A stretch of 64,000 nucleotides of DNA. Origin: Engraulis encrasicolus (Eukaryota > Chordata > Actinopteri > Clupeiformes > Engraulidae). Of this stretch, positions 36,156 through 47,779 are shown piece by piece; positions within the stretch are counted from its first letter, which is position 1, and each line of letters starts with the position of its first letter. The stretch covers positions 47,127,270 to 47,191,269 of the forward strand of contig NC_085875.1 in NCBI RefSeq assembly GCF_034702125.1. Reading direction: 5' to 3'. The notes under the pieces were generated by a model, which made no database searches, had not been told where the DNA came from, and saw only the letters and a program-made list of their open reading frames with translations. The position numbers and the translations under genes were made by a program.

Positions 36156-36232
36156 TCAGTGATTGGTCTCAGTGATTTGGAGACTGAGGGTGTCTGGAAA
36201 TGGGTAGATGGCAAAGATCTGGACAGTTTACA
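36156..36232 (+). pseudogene. C-type lectin unit 3, relic of the third exon
   Basis: GATTGGTCTCAGTGATTTGG then GAGACTGAGGGTGTCTGGAAATGG... translates to IGLSDLETEGVWKWVDGKDL, the end of the third lectin exon of units 1 and 2. The 5' part of the exon and the donor are missing. It pairs with the last-exon relic at 40184. Confidence 0.85.
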
Positions 36233-36519
36233 CAAGGAAGAGCGCGACACTGCTTCTTCACGGTTCACCACTTTTTATTTTTCTTGGTGCTGACAACAAT
36301 ACCAGGTAAGATATATATTTTGTATATATTGGTATGTCAACTCAGTAGAAGTACTATATTACGAATATATATGTATTATTGTATTGCTGTCAATAGATAA
36401 TGTAGCATTTCATTTGTAATAGGCCTACCTTGTCAGTGACACAGCCATGAATATTTGTATGTGTATGACTGACCTCTGCTGGACTATGTGTGCAATGTTT
36501 TGTTTACTGTTCTATAAAG

Positions 36520-36881
36520 CAGTGTTTCTCAACAGGGGTGCCGGGGCACCCTGGGGTGCCGCGGGCCCCCTTCAGGGGTGCCACGGAAACGTGGTTGATA
36601 ACTAAAATTATGTAATATAATACATATTTGTCTTAACTGATAAGTTAATGCTAGTCAGTGGAATCTTTCATCTGCCATTTACGCAAAATAAAGTAAATAT
36701 AGGTAATTTCAGCTAGCTGTAACTTCGAACATAGGTCGTGTGACGTTTCCAAATGTGTTACTTTTCTAAGCTTTTGTGGTATTGGATGCGATGCCATGTT
36801 ACGGCTTGTTGGTTTGGGGTGCCTTGAAATTTTTCATGAATTGAAAGGGTGCCTCGCCTTAAAAAAGGTTGAGAAACACTG
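36520..36881. mobile_element. hAT-type MITE with perfect 8 bp target duplication
   Basis: CAGTGTTTCTCAAC and GTTGAGAAACACTG ends, flanked by CTATAAAG on both sides (36512-36519 and 36882-36889). The interior is GGGGTGCC-rich. Confidence 0.93.
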
Positions 36882-37232
36882 CTATAAAGAAAAGGGTAAT
36901 CTGCAAACTTAAGGGCTACCCATTATTATTTTTAACACTTACTGTACATTACATTTCGAGCTCTTACAACCAATCCTCACTGTAATAAAAAATGATAATA
37001 AAGGGAGCAGATGTGCGGTGTGCAGGTGGACTTCATGCCTGTTCAGCACACATTCAGCCATATGCTGCAGCTTGAAAAATTATTTCAGAACACTTTCTTT
37101 GATTTTACTGTACTATTTCATCACCTTTGCATTTGTATTCACGGCTTTACTAATAAAGCTGACACCTGCAGTATACTAATTCCTTCCCTGATTTTTTTAT
37201 TTCTTCAATGTGGTGATGGAATTGTTCAAATG

Positions 37233-38650
37233 CAGGCCCGTAGCAAGGGGGGATCGAAGGGATCGTTCGATCCCCTCCACTGCCCCCCATCCCCACTCGA
37301 CACCCACTCCACTCACGTTGCATACCCCCACTTTGACTGGAAGTCTGGGATCCAACCCCCTCACTTCTGTCAAACTAAACCTCACTAAAATAAGCCTTTG
37401 AAATAAAATAGCAAACGTTCACCCAAAATTGAAATAATTACTTTCGCTGCATCACACGGTATCACTGTAAATTCTAGTGCAATCGCAATGCAACTATGGA
37501 ACGGTACAATTACCAACTTTCCTGCTGAAGTGGCTATCCACGTTGTTAGTACTGTAGGCCTAGATCTAGCTTCGTTGCAGCGATGCTGCAGTCAACCAAT
37601 CAGGTGTCAGTTCTATGCTGGCTTGAACAGAACCGGGCTCCTGGCTTATGAAGACAAATCAATGCATCTGGCTATATCTATGAACATGGATATTTGGCGA
37701 ATCTAAATGGATGTTTGGCCTCTATTTTCAACTAACAGGACAGAGTAAGGTAGGAAATCGGTTATATATTTTTTTTCCTCATGTGCTCGCCGAAGCACTA
37801 TCTGGTTCTAGTTCTAGTTGTCTCGTCAAACTTTCACTTAACTTTTATTCAAAGCACCTATGCCATCATGTCACCACAACACCCCCTTTCAAAAAGGCAC
37901 ACCTTTTCTAACTTTATGGTAGGCTGCCACCGCGATTTAGTTACCATGTTTAATGTTGTGTAGATTTGTTTGTGTTTGTTGGCTATCTGCATCTTCGTGT
38001 GACTGGACAGGCTGGTGCGAGGCTGCGAGCACAGTAGGGCAAGCTACTTGTCAACTGTAGTGAGCTAACATTTAGCTCCACTAGTCAAGCTACCTCCAAT
38101 AGAAATAGCAAGCTACAAACATATGAAAAATGTAGCGAACTACATTAGAAGCTACTTCAACTAGAAATTCAAAATTACAGCATATTTGTATTATTTGGGC
38201 TGCAAAGCTGACGTCTGAAGACATCAGTGCCTGTTGGATAGGATAGCCCCTATCATATTTTTGGACAGGGTAGCCTATGGTCAGTCAGCTGTCTTCCTTT
38301 CTCCCACATGTGTATGTGCGCACGTTTTGCGTCCTCCTCACTAAGTTTTGCGAGTTTGAATGCTCCTTGTGTTTTGATGGAGGCAGAGTGAACTCATACA
38401 GCATGAAATGTTAATAGAAACAAAGGTGTGGACCATCGGTGTATGATCCCCCTGCTCAATACATTTTTGGGAGATAATGGTGCAGTCGACTAGCTCTTCC
38501 GCTCCTGTCTCCAGTGTGCGCACACACGTGTGTGTGTGTGTGTGAGTTGTTTGAGAATTCCACTGGCGCACGAGCATGCAGACCCGTAGGGAAGTTGTGC
38601 ATGTAAATGTTTTAATCATAATTTTGATTATAAATGGTGTATTTGTACCA
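37233..38650 (-). mobile_element. hAT-like element, inverted diverged relative of 52023-54312
   Basis: Left end CAGGCCCGTAGCAAGGGGGG. Blocks such as ACCAATCAGGTGTCAGTTCT (37603) and CATGCAGACCCGT (38574) occur in reverse complement at ~53950 and ~52740. Homology fades after about 38650, so the far end seems lost. No transposase is recognised. Confidence 0.65.
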
Positions 38651-38774
38651 TGACAAGCATTTAATAAAGCCTACCAAGTGGTGATCATTTAAAAAAAAAA
38701 TATTTCAGTTGTGTAGGACATTGAAATTATGATATCAATTAAATTATTTCAGCATAGGACTATCACTTCTAAAG

Positions 38775-38906
38775 GTGATAGTAGGCCTACTGAAAACTAA
38801 TCCTCTGGTTTCAGTTTTTTTTGCAATGATGTTTGAGTGCGGCCCGCTTGAGGTGCACATGGGTTGTATGCGGCCCCAGAACCAAAATGAGTTTGACACC
38901 TCTGCA
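38775..38906 (-). mobile_element. hAT terminal fragment
   Basis: The minus strand starts GCAGAGGTGTCAAACTCATT and continues TTGGTTCTGGGGCCGCATAC, a common hAT-type end in vertebrates. The other end is missing. Confidence 0.6.
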
Positions 38907-39121
38907 TTAGATGGGAGATTTTTTTTCACTTCTGTAATCACAGGACACGTCCTCAGGTTTCCCATGTCAGCTTGAAGCCAATGTTGGTACCACATTTCTG
39001 CTTGTAAAAACGTACTGTGAGTGCCTCTGACCATCTGCCTGGACAGTTCTTTCTGTTGATGTGGCGACATAGGTAAGTTTACTGCTTGGCCCCAAATTGC
39101 TGCTTGCAGCCATATTATTAA

Positions 39122-40092
39122 CACATTCAATACCAGCCGTTTTTTGGAATGTTAGCTGTAGACTCCCAGCCAATTTCATCATTTTTTGTCTTTTTTTGAA
39201 CAGCCACCGAATATTTTGTCTTAAACCTACAGACACATGTTCAGATCGAAAGCCCAAAACCTCAGCTGTCTGTATATTTTTACGGTTTGTTTCTGGCGTA
39301 TTCCATTCCGAAGTTATTCCACTCTAAATGAGCACAGGTTTAGGTAGAAATAGCGTTTTTCACCATTCAAACTGAGATAAAGCCTTTTTTGTCTCGGGTG
39401 CGCTCTTTGACTCTCTGAATTTGCGGGTCTAAATGCATTTTCACGCCCGAAGAACAACTCCAGTAGCTTCCAAGAAAACTATTTCAATGCAAAAATCACC
39501 TCGTCAGGCTATTTTTCAGAGCCACATCATCTGAAATGCTAGCTAGCTAATGTCACTTGACTGGCAGTTTTCGTTCTGTAGATAAAAGTAGACGTGCCAA
39601 AGTACTCACCCAAAATTAGGTTACTTCCTGCTGTGTTGCATGCTGTTTTTCATTACAACCTTCCATTTTAAACCTTTCTTGATGGCAGCAAAACTCCCCT
39701 TATCCTTCCATCATATGTTTAGGAATAGGCTAGCTAGCAAGTCACTGACAAGACATGTGTTGATTCTCTAGGAAGTAACTTCAGACGTGACGTGACGTGA
39801 CGTGACGTGATCAGGAAGTGGTTTGATTCTCTATAATAAAACTCAAATACTACGTGTAATAAAATGCACAGATGATGAAATATCCAGATCCTGACTTTGT
39901 AGGAGTTTTGACTGTAGGTGTTTTCATGATTTATGTCAGTTCTGTTCATTACATTATTACGAAAATCACACAGAATGTGCATTAGAATGTGTACATTCAG
40001 AATCCATTCATTTTAAATCCAGTATTTTACGTTTTGGGAGCCAACGCATGGGAGGCAAAAACGTATTTCTACGTGACTTGGGAGTGAATGTG
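39122..40092. mobile_element. 971 bp element flanked by TTAA
   Basis: Ends CACATTCAATACC and GGGAGTGAATGTG, with TTAA on both sides (39118-39121 and 40093-40096). TTAA duplications are typical of piggyBac and Kolobok elements. No transposase. The interior holds five tandem ACGTG units at 39785-39809. Confidence 0.8.
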
Positions 40093-40183
40093 TTAAAGTT
40101 TATCTTGTACAATGAAATGCAATTTTACTCAGTGCTACTGTATATTTTGAGCGACAGGCCACCTTGTTTGTGTATTTAATTTC

Positions 40184-40318
40184 AGATTCTGGTTGCAGGG
40201 TGAACCAAATGACAAAAATGGTTCTGAGGACTGTGACTGTGTGTACCAAGCCAACCCACTAAAATCCTGGAATGATGAGGTCTGCAAGTAGGCCAAGCAT
40301 TTTATATGTGAAATATAG
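40184..40318 (+). pseudogene. C-type lectin unit 3, relic of the last exon with internal stop
   Basis: The acceptor TTTAATTTCAG is preserved. The translation FWLQGEPNDKNGSEDCD..NPLKSWNDEVCK is followed by TAG, then AKHFICEI and the original stop. EPN and WND survive. The in-frame TAG replaces the glutamate codon of unit 2. Intron text before it also matches unit 2. With only part of exon 3 at 36156 and no exons 1-2 found, unit 3 is dead. Confidence 0.92.
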
Positions 40319-41050
40319 TGGCTACGTGTACATGATGTTTTTAAGTCCGATTTAATAAATGCGATTTAAATAGATCGGATTAAGAGTTATTTTGCGATGT
40401 GTATACATGGCACTTTCACTTAAATGCGATTAAATGTCTGGGGAAAATAAAGCATTGCGATTGGACTGAGGACGCACGTGCTGAGCGAGCCAAATAAGGC
40501 ACGGGGGCGTGGTCCAATGCCACCGAGATGCAGGTCATCTTCCCCACGAAAATCGTTGCCTCAGGCGGACTGAAATCACAACATTTCCCCCTTTCTCCCT
40601 GGATCATTTACAACGCTACATTAGCTACCCTGTTAGCATAGAAAAACGAGTGGTCAAATGGTAATGTGGAGTAACTTTGTTGTGCTTCATTACTTCACAA
40701 CATTTAGTCGCTTAGGGACTTTAAATTAAGCAAAACTTTCATGTGAAAATCAACAGGAAGTGCCGCCATGTTTTTCTCACTGGCAAAGAGCACAGTCTCT
40801 TGGCGCCATCATGTGGTCAACGAGCATGCGTGGAACGACTGGATTTATTGTAATTCCGAATAAAAGGTTACATGACAGAGGAACGTGTTTAATCGGATTT
40901 AAAAGAGGAATAAACCACCCACTTTAATCAGACTTAAGTTTAAATCGGAATAAACTTAAATCCTGTTCGGTAAGTGTTTACATGATATTTTTAGAGTGGA
41001 ATTAAGTTTTAATCAGATTTAAATCGGACTTAAGTGTCTCATGTAAACGC
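40319..41050. mobile_element. 732 bp MITE in the 3' UTR of lectin unit 3
   Basis: Inserted directly after the lectin stop codon with ATAG on both sides (40315-40318 and 41051-41054). Ends show TACATGATGTTTTTAAGTCC and its loose complement GGACTTAAGTGTCTCATGTA. Unit 2's 3' UTR is uninterrupted at this point. Confidence 0.85.
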
Positions 41051-41054
41051 ATAG

Positions 41055-41520
41055 AATCTCCCCTGAAAGTTCTCTGTTAATTTTTGCTGTACTTCTTTCA
41101 CAACGTTGTAATCAGTCTTTAGTTGACTATTATTCTTCTGACTTACAAAGCAAAACGACAGTACCATTGTTGTTGAAAATGATATGGTTTTAATGAGATA
41201 TATGTATGAAAAATGTTAAGTTAAATAAAAATGATTGCTGTGCAAAGAATGAGGTAATATAGGCTACATTAACAAAACAACCACATCAATAATCTACCCT
41301 AAAACTGCATAGGCTGTACCACAAAATAATATTTGTCGTTTTACTCAGCTTGGAGCTATACACAGTTACTGCCTTTTTGCTTTGTAGGGCTGCTTGTGTA
41401 TTTTGGTAACGAATTAGCCAAGCAGTTGAATGCAGCAGATGAATATTATTAAAAATGGCAATACATAAAAAATTGCTTGTATTCATCTAAAATACTATCC
41501 AAGTTTTTTAACGTGAGAGG
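41055..41520 (+). pseudogene. 3' UTR and downstream flank of lectin unit 3
   Basis: Aligns with the flank after unit 2 (33083-33300): CTCTGTTAATTTTTGCTG, TTCTTTCACAA, and TGAATGCAGCAGATGAATAT with TATTAAAAATGG. This shows that units 2 and 3 came from one tandem duplication that included the 3' flank. Confidence 0.8.
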
Positions 41521-41964
41521 TTTTTTTTATTATTATTATTTTTCAATATAGCCTATGCATAGCTATAAATAATGTGCCCTTTGTTGTTGTTGATGCATTA
41601 TTCAAAAGTTTGGATACCAATACTTATTTATTTTCTGGTTGTTCTAAAAAATCACAAGTTGTGTAACACATGCAGGGAATACGTAGGCCTATGTAACTAC
41701 TTCCTGGCAAGAAATGTGGCAGCTTTCAGCATGACAAACTATTCTCAGCTGTTGTGGTGATTAGAGTTGTCCAACTATGGACACAAGTATCAAGAGAAAT
41801 TCTCCACAAAATCTCCTTCATGGCATTTTAATAAGCCTAGTAATTGCAAATACAATTGACATGGCAACCTGCCCCCCTACCCATGCTAGAAGGACAGCTT
41901 GATGTGTCTTTGGCGCCACTCACAGGACATCTAAAACAGACAGGCAGATACATAGACAGCTACG

Positions 41965-42235
41965 TACACAGGAGCCCAGTCTCACGAAAAAAATCAACTA
42001 TATGCTTCGTGGTGCCGTCACGATATAGCCTCGTTATTCGTGGTTGGGCAATGCTCGCTGTCGTCCGTAGGCTACGAGAGTGAGAGAGAGGGCGAGAGAG
42101 AGAGAGAGCGCGAGTGAGAGAGAGAAAGCACCCGAGCAGCGTGCATTCTGGGAGGGGAGCCCTGTCGTCGTGTCAGCTTCATGTCATCTCTCCCTTCCTC
42201 CAACGTTGTCCCTAAACCTAACCCTAACCTTAGAA
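41965..42235. repeat. Unclassified interspersed repeat, copy 2 (rearranged)
   Basis: First half matches copy 1 (35672) directly (CTTCGTGGTGCCGTCACGA, CGTGGTTGGGC). The second half matches it in reverse complement (GCAGCGTGCATTCTGGGAGG, GTGTCAGCTTCATG). A GA tract at 42078-42126 lies between, and CCTAAACCTAACCCTAACC follows. Confidence 0.75.
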
Positions 42236-43093
42236 GCAACGCACGGTGTTCTGTACGCCGCCTCCTCACAGAATGCAGTTTTCGCGATAAAACAAACTTT
42301 TCAGTGTGATGACAACCATCACACCTATTGTATAGCTCATTTGAAAGAGGAGGTTGTCGTCTTCAAAATAAGACCAACTAGACTTGCGGTGGTTAATGTA
42401 TGGGTTGATTGATTAAATCAAATAGTTAACAGTATTCCGAACACATCTGACCAAATAAGTAACAGTACTCCGTACAACTTCATTACATTAAAACGGTGCA
42501 CTACCAACGGTTTTCATGCCCGATCTAATGTGTATGTGTTTGTGAAGTGCTAAACTAATTGTTATTCCTTCCATAAAGAGTTTAAGTGAATATAACATGG
42601 TAAAAATAACATAGCAACCGCGTACGGAAGTGCCGTTCTTGGCTGCAATGTAGCTTGTTGCAAGCTACTTCCGGCTAGCATGCATGTTGCTTTCAAAGTT
42701 ATCTTTACCGTGTTGTAGTCATTCAAACTCTGTTTTGTAGGGATAGTTTGACAACAAACAAACACACCAACATTATAATTGCATGAAAACCATTGCTATT
42801 GCAACATTTTAAGGTAAATCAGATGTACGGAATAATGTTACTTATTTGTTCAGGCCGACGGAAGCTAGCCGCTCATGGCTAACCGGCACTTAGCACAAAT
42901 AATCAACCCATACATTAACCACAATGTTCCACTGTAAGTCGATGTGGTCTTATTTTGAAGACGACAACGTCCTCTTTCACATGAGCCATTCAATACGTGT
43001 GATGGTTGCCATCACACCGAATGGCATTGTTTTGATTGCGGAAACGCCATTCTGCGAGGTGGCGCTGTACGGAACACTGTGCGTTACTTCTAA
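42230..43093. repeat. 864 bp imperfect palindrome
   Basis: The two halves are reverse complements centred near 42661, where GTAGCTTG TTG CAAGCTAC forms the tip. Matching blocks include ACGCACGGTGTTCTGTAC (42240) with GTACGGAACACTGTGCGT (43067), and TTGTCGTCTTCAAAATAAGA (42354) with TCTTATTTTGAAGACGACAA (42949). Arms are about 430 bp each and clearly diverged. No coding sequence. Confidence 0.88.
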
Positions 43094-43119
43094 CCCTAAA
43101 CCTAAATGTTTGATTACCG

Positions 43120-43420
43120 TATGAAACTAGCAGATTCGGCCAGATTGAGCCTGAAAAGTTGCTAAGTCGCTAGATGATTTTTGTTGTCGCCAGAGGGGGG
43201 GGGCAATCACTATGCCGACATTGCGCTATTCCGACACTTTTCAAGGGTTAGGGTTAGGGTTAAGGTTAGGGATGTCAGAATAGGGGCATGTAGGAATAGC
43301 GGCGGACGGTGGAAAACGTGTCGGTATACCGACAATAGACATTAACGTCGGAATAGCGCCAGGTAGGCTAACTGCCAGAGGTGGCCAAAAGTCCTTGTGT
43401 TTGACAGAATCTTAAACTGT
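43120..43420. other. Fragment of the 893 bp hAT family and a TTAGGG-like tract
   Basis: 43134-43170 is the reverse complement of the left end of the hAT at 54381. 43246-43275 reads GGGTTAGGGTTAGGGTTAAGG. No gene. Confidence 0.55.
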
Positions 43421-43475
43421 TTGCACAGCTTCTTTTCAGCCTTTCACAATATCCACGTTGTCAGCACAAAGTTGG

Positions 43476-43800
43476 CCTATTCTACAGGGCCTATAAAAAG
43501 CCTACACACCCCTGATCAAATATATGGTTTTCATGATGTAAGAATTTGACAGTGAGACAAATAATTAAAAAATGTTCCACCTTTAATCTTATCTTTGATT
43601 TGTACAATGCAACTGAAAAACAAACTGAAACCTTTAAAGGGGAACGCTACAACGCTAAAACTGATATCAAGGCTGCATAAATATGCAAACCCCTAGACCA
43701 ACATATTTGTTGCACCTTTGGCTTCTATTACATCCCTCAGTCTCTTTGGGGCAGGTATATCATGCAGTAACCCTGTCTGTTTGTCTGTGTGCAACCGTAT
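43476..43800. mobile_element. Probable Tc1/Tigger-like fragment
   Basis: TATAAAAAGCCTACACACCCC is a familiar type of fish DNA-transposon end, followed by AT-rich sequence. The other end is missing, replaced at ~43800 by the GTGGTGCC-family repeat. Confidence 0.4.
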
Positions 43801-43802
43801 CT

Positions 43803-44010
43803 CGTGCCATTCGTGAAATCCTTACGGGGAAAAAAAAACGGAACAAATCAACTATAAGCTTTGTGGTGCCGTCACAATATAGCCTTGTTTGTCGTGGTTG
43901 GGTGACGAAAGGGGGAATTGACAATTGGGGTAGTTTGGTTCTGGGGGGGAAGAATAATGGGGACGCATGTCAACAATCAAGTGTGAGAGAAGGGTAACTA
44001 GAAACGGGAC
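43803..44010 (+). repeat. Unclassified interspersed repeat, copy 3
   Basis: CCATTCGTGAAATCCTTACG, GCTTTGTGGTGCC, GTCGTGGTTGGGTGACGAAA and TGTCAACAATCAAGTG match copy 1. Confidence 0.8.
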
Positions 44011-44031
44011 TCACTAGTTTCCAGAGGTGGA

Positions 44032-46204
44032 AAGTAACTAATTACTTTACTCGCGTTACTGTAATTGAGAAGCTTTTTTTGTGCTTGTACTTTTTAAACT
44101 ACTTTTTTTAAATTTGTAATTTTACTTTTACTTAAGTACATTTTCTTTCGAGTAATGTACTTCGGTTCATTTTATAGCACAAGCGTTACTGAGTTAAAAA
44201 AAAAAAAAAAAAGAATTCTAGCCTAGTTTATAAAGAGTTGGCACGTGCGACCTGTCTCTCACTCTCGATGATGGCTGACATGGAGGCTGACGATGGAGAT
44301 TCACTTAACTCAGAGGAGATCAACATTAGCTGTTAGGGCCAAAACATACCAAGGCGGAACGGAACGGTCGCAGGACGGACGCGGTCTTTCTGCTTCGTTT
44401 TGGCCGGCGTGCTTTTCTCTGCCTTGCACACTGACAGTGTCGGCGTGCGCTGCCAGTCCTATTCAAAACCCTAGCCACAGCCAAAGCTAGCATGCTACTT
44501 TGCCATTCATTTGAATGAGACACCGCCGGTCGCCGGCGTGAAAAATACGCTCGAGTTCTATTTTCCAAATGCAGCGCGGCGCGGAGCCGGCTCCCGCGCC
44601 GCTGACGCCCGACTACCGCCGGTTGGTGTGTAAGGACAGATAGGTTTCAATGTATTTTCACCGGTAAGACCCCTTATTCCTCTAAAGCTGGGCTTACACT
44701 GTGCGACTTTTGCCCCGATTTTACTCCGATTTGGCACTCACACGACTTTTTGAGAGTCGGGCCGATTTCTTGCTCAATCGCAGGTCAATCGTGAGTCTCG
44801 CATCGTGCAGTGTACATGGGGTAACGGCAAGCGATTTCGCCTCACGATCGTGCAATCGCAGGGTCGCAAGAAAATCAAAACGGTTTGAAATTCTGGTCGT
44901 GGCTCGTGCGTAAAGCGCACAGTTAAAGCAGCGCTACGACCCGATTTGCCACTTCACATGCACAAATAAATAGGGCCGTGCGATTCGCTGTTGAGCGCGA
45001 CCTCATCTCCACCTCAGGTGCGCATGTTCCCTCCTCTGCAGACCTGGGAAACATGCCTGTCGCGTCGTACGGTGGAAGCATTTCGCTCGCATCCGACTGT
45101 CGGCTCGTGTAGTGTGAGGACATGAGTCGTGAGTAGTAAACTTTTAAACAGTGAAATTCCATCGTGCAATGTGAGCAGAAGCTTAAGACCCGTGAGTGAA
45201 TATATCGCACAGTGTATGCCCGGCTTGACGGCCCGTACCCACACAGAGTAATTCCGCTCCGCTCTCATTGACTTTGAATGGGGGCGATATCCCGCTTGAC
45301 AGCGCGGAGGGGGAGCGATATCGCAGCGGGACGCGGTTTGATATAGACAAGATCTCTATATCATGCAAATTTGATGGTCCAATAACCAATCAGATGGGCG
45401 TATGGGTAGCAAGGGCGGGAGTTACAAAAAAATTTTGAAAAACATGGCGGCGATTTCTGTGATTACCAACATCACGTTTTTGCTTAATATAAAGACCCTA
45501 AATGCTTATAAATGTCACGACTACCACGGATTGATGTAAAAATGCACCACGAACTTATGTAACACAAATAGGTTACCCCACATTGCCATTTGATCACTCG
45601 ATGTTTTGAGCTAACCGGGTAAGCTAACGTTAGCATTTTACCAGAACCAGGCAGCTACAAGCTTATATTAGACTACTTCTGTACTTCTATAATGATATCA
45701 CGGGGCTTAGATGTTATCTAGGACCAAAACACAATCATATTTCAGCCATGTACACACCGTGTTGTGATACTGAGTGAGTATGTGTGCAAACGACCGTTCG
45801 CCGTTTGTTATCTCGCTCGGTCTACCCGGTGTCAGCTGCGAGACAGGCCGCGCCGCGAGGCTCGAAAGTCGGCTGAGCAGCGCAGTTAGCCCCGGGGAGA
45901 ATCTAATGGGAGTATGCGTGACCACACCCCCAGCGCGATATTGCGCGCCGCGGATCCCGCCTGGCAGTTTCCCCAGTCGGTAATGGGCTTAAGTCAGCGC
46001 ACCCCTTGCACATCTACGTAGAGGCAGAAAACGCTGATTGTTAAAAAAGTAATTTTATACTTTTACTCAAAGTACATTTTAAATTATTTACTTTTTACTT
46101 GAGTAGATTTTTTGACTGGTAAATTTACTCGTACTTGAGTAAATTTTCAACAGAGTAACAGTACTTGTACTTGAGTACAATATTTTAGTACTCTTTCCAA
46201 CTCT
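44032..46204. mobile_element. 2.2 kb element with AGTAACT-type long inverted ends
   Basis: Left end AGGTGGAAAGTAACTAATTA with TTACTTTTACTTAAGTACAT. The right end 46033-46200 carries the inverted version (ACTTTTACTCAAAGTACATT, ACTTGAGTAAATTT, ACTCTTTCCAACTC). The interior is filled with other insertions, including 44685-45226. No transposase. Confidence 0.7.
44685..45226 (+). mobile_element. MITE (GCTGGGCTTACACTGTGCGA ends), copy 1
   Basis: Ends AAGCTGGGCTTACACTGTGCG and CGCACAGTGTATGCCCGGCTT. A second copy in the opposite orientation lies at 55429-55959 and shares most of the interior (for example GGTGGAGATGAGGTCGCGCT, in reverse complement here). Confidence 0.88.
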
Positions 46205-47079
46205 AGCGACTATTTCGTTTGTCTTGTGAGAGGCAAATCAGTCTCCCTCCCCACGACACCACACAATGCATTTTCAGTGACGGGTAGAGACAGACGTGAC
46301 ACATGATGCACTCCGGTGTGGAAGCTTTTGTGATATGCACAGGAATTCTCATGCACATGTACATCTGCTTGTATGACACTACGGCAAGCGATATGGGACA
46401 AAGATATGGCAGGAACCGAATGTCAACATAAACCGAGATTACACAATCTTCGATATGGTCACCAAATGTTTTGGGACTGTCATTTATGTTATGCCTACAC
46501 TTTGGAATTAGATCAGAGTCTTGTTGTTACACAGGTTTGATTGACCTCAACTGTACCCTGCACTTAACTTAACTCTGTCTACCCTACAAGCAGGTACAGG
46601 GGGCATGAGAATCCGGTGCGTATCACAAAAGCTACCATAACGGCTCCTTGGGATATGCATACCAGTATGACAAATTTAAATGAGCACTAGCAGGATGGCC
46701 GCACCTACCGCAGTGAATTCCGGGCACTGGCGACAAAAAAACTCATCTAGCGCTTTTAGCGACTTTTTGGTGCATCTGGCGACTTTTTAAAACGTGCATT
46801 TTCAGTGACAAATTAATCCTTTTCCCACATAATTCTGACTCTGCGCCACCGTCAGAAGCGTTTCCCACGGTTAAGCAGGGGAGCGCTGCAGCTTAGCTCT
46901 GATCTCCAAAAAGTAGCTAGCACCACCCATTTCTACTGTGGACGAAGGCATGTGAGCACGTTTTCTGAAGATCAGCGCGCCGTGTGTGACATTGTGACGT
47001 CATACGTAACGTCATGACGTCATCTAGCTTCTTTAGTAAGCCCTTAGCGACTTTGGCTGATTTGCTTTTGGCAACACTG
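46205..47079 (+). mobile_element. Left-truncated copy of the 893 bp hAT family
   Basis: Nearly the same sequence as 54430-55273 (TAGCGACTATTTCGTTTGTC onward), ending TTTTGGCAACACTG. The left ~50 bp are replaced by the AGTAACT element. Confidence 0.88.
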
Positions 47080-47567
47080 AATCTGGCAAACCCTGTGTCA
47101 CTCTCTCTCCCCCTCCCTCTAGGGTTGCCACATTTCAGTGGTAAAAAACCTGGAAACATTGATGCGCTAGTGAAAAACATTAATGATATGTGTTTATTTC
47201 AATGGGGTAGGCCTAATATGATTATATTGAATATATATGGCCTAATATGACGGCTAATTCCTTTAACCTCTACCCCTGTTAAAATCAAGACTCAAAACTC
47301 TATTATTTATGACTTTTTAACCCCTTAGTGCAGCACTATGGCTCTCTGTAATGTCATATGAATGTTGTTATGGTGTTGTTAAGCAGGTTCAGCAAGTGAA
47401 TAGGGTAGCCAGGGACCTGATCTGTTTTGTTTTATTCTGTTTTTACAAGCTCTGAGCTTTTAATGTGTCTTGTTTTTTATTATTGTTTGTCTTTGTACAG
47501 TGTGCTTGAGTGTTTTGAAACACTTTAAAATAATATGCATTATTATTATGCTATGTATGTATACAGT

Positions 47568-47779
47568 GTTACCAAATTAGCGACTTTTTGACGTCCCTGG
47601 GGACAAAAAAACCAAATCTAGCGCCTTTAGCAACTTTTTAGTGTATCTGGCGACTTTTTAAAACATGTATTTTCAGTGACAAATTCATTGTTTTCAACAT
47701 AATGGTGACTCTGCGCCACCATCAGAAGCGTTTCCCACGGTGAAGCAGGGCTGCGGAATAGCTCTGATCTCCAAAATAG
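47568..47779 (+). mobile_element. Partial third copy of the 893 bp hAT family
   Basis: CAGTGTTACCAAATTAGCGAC, then GTATCTGGCGACTTTTTAAAA and CAGAAGCGTTTCCCACGGTG as in the other copies. The middle and right end are lost. Confidence 0.75.
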
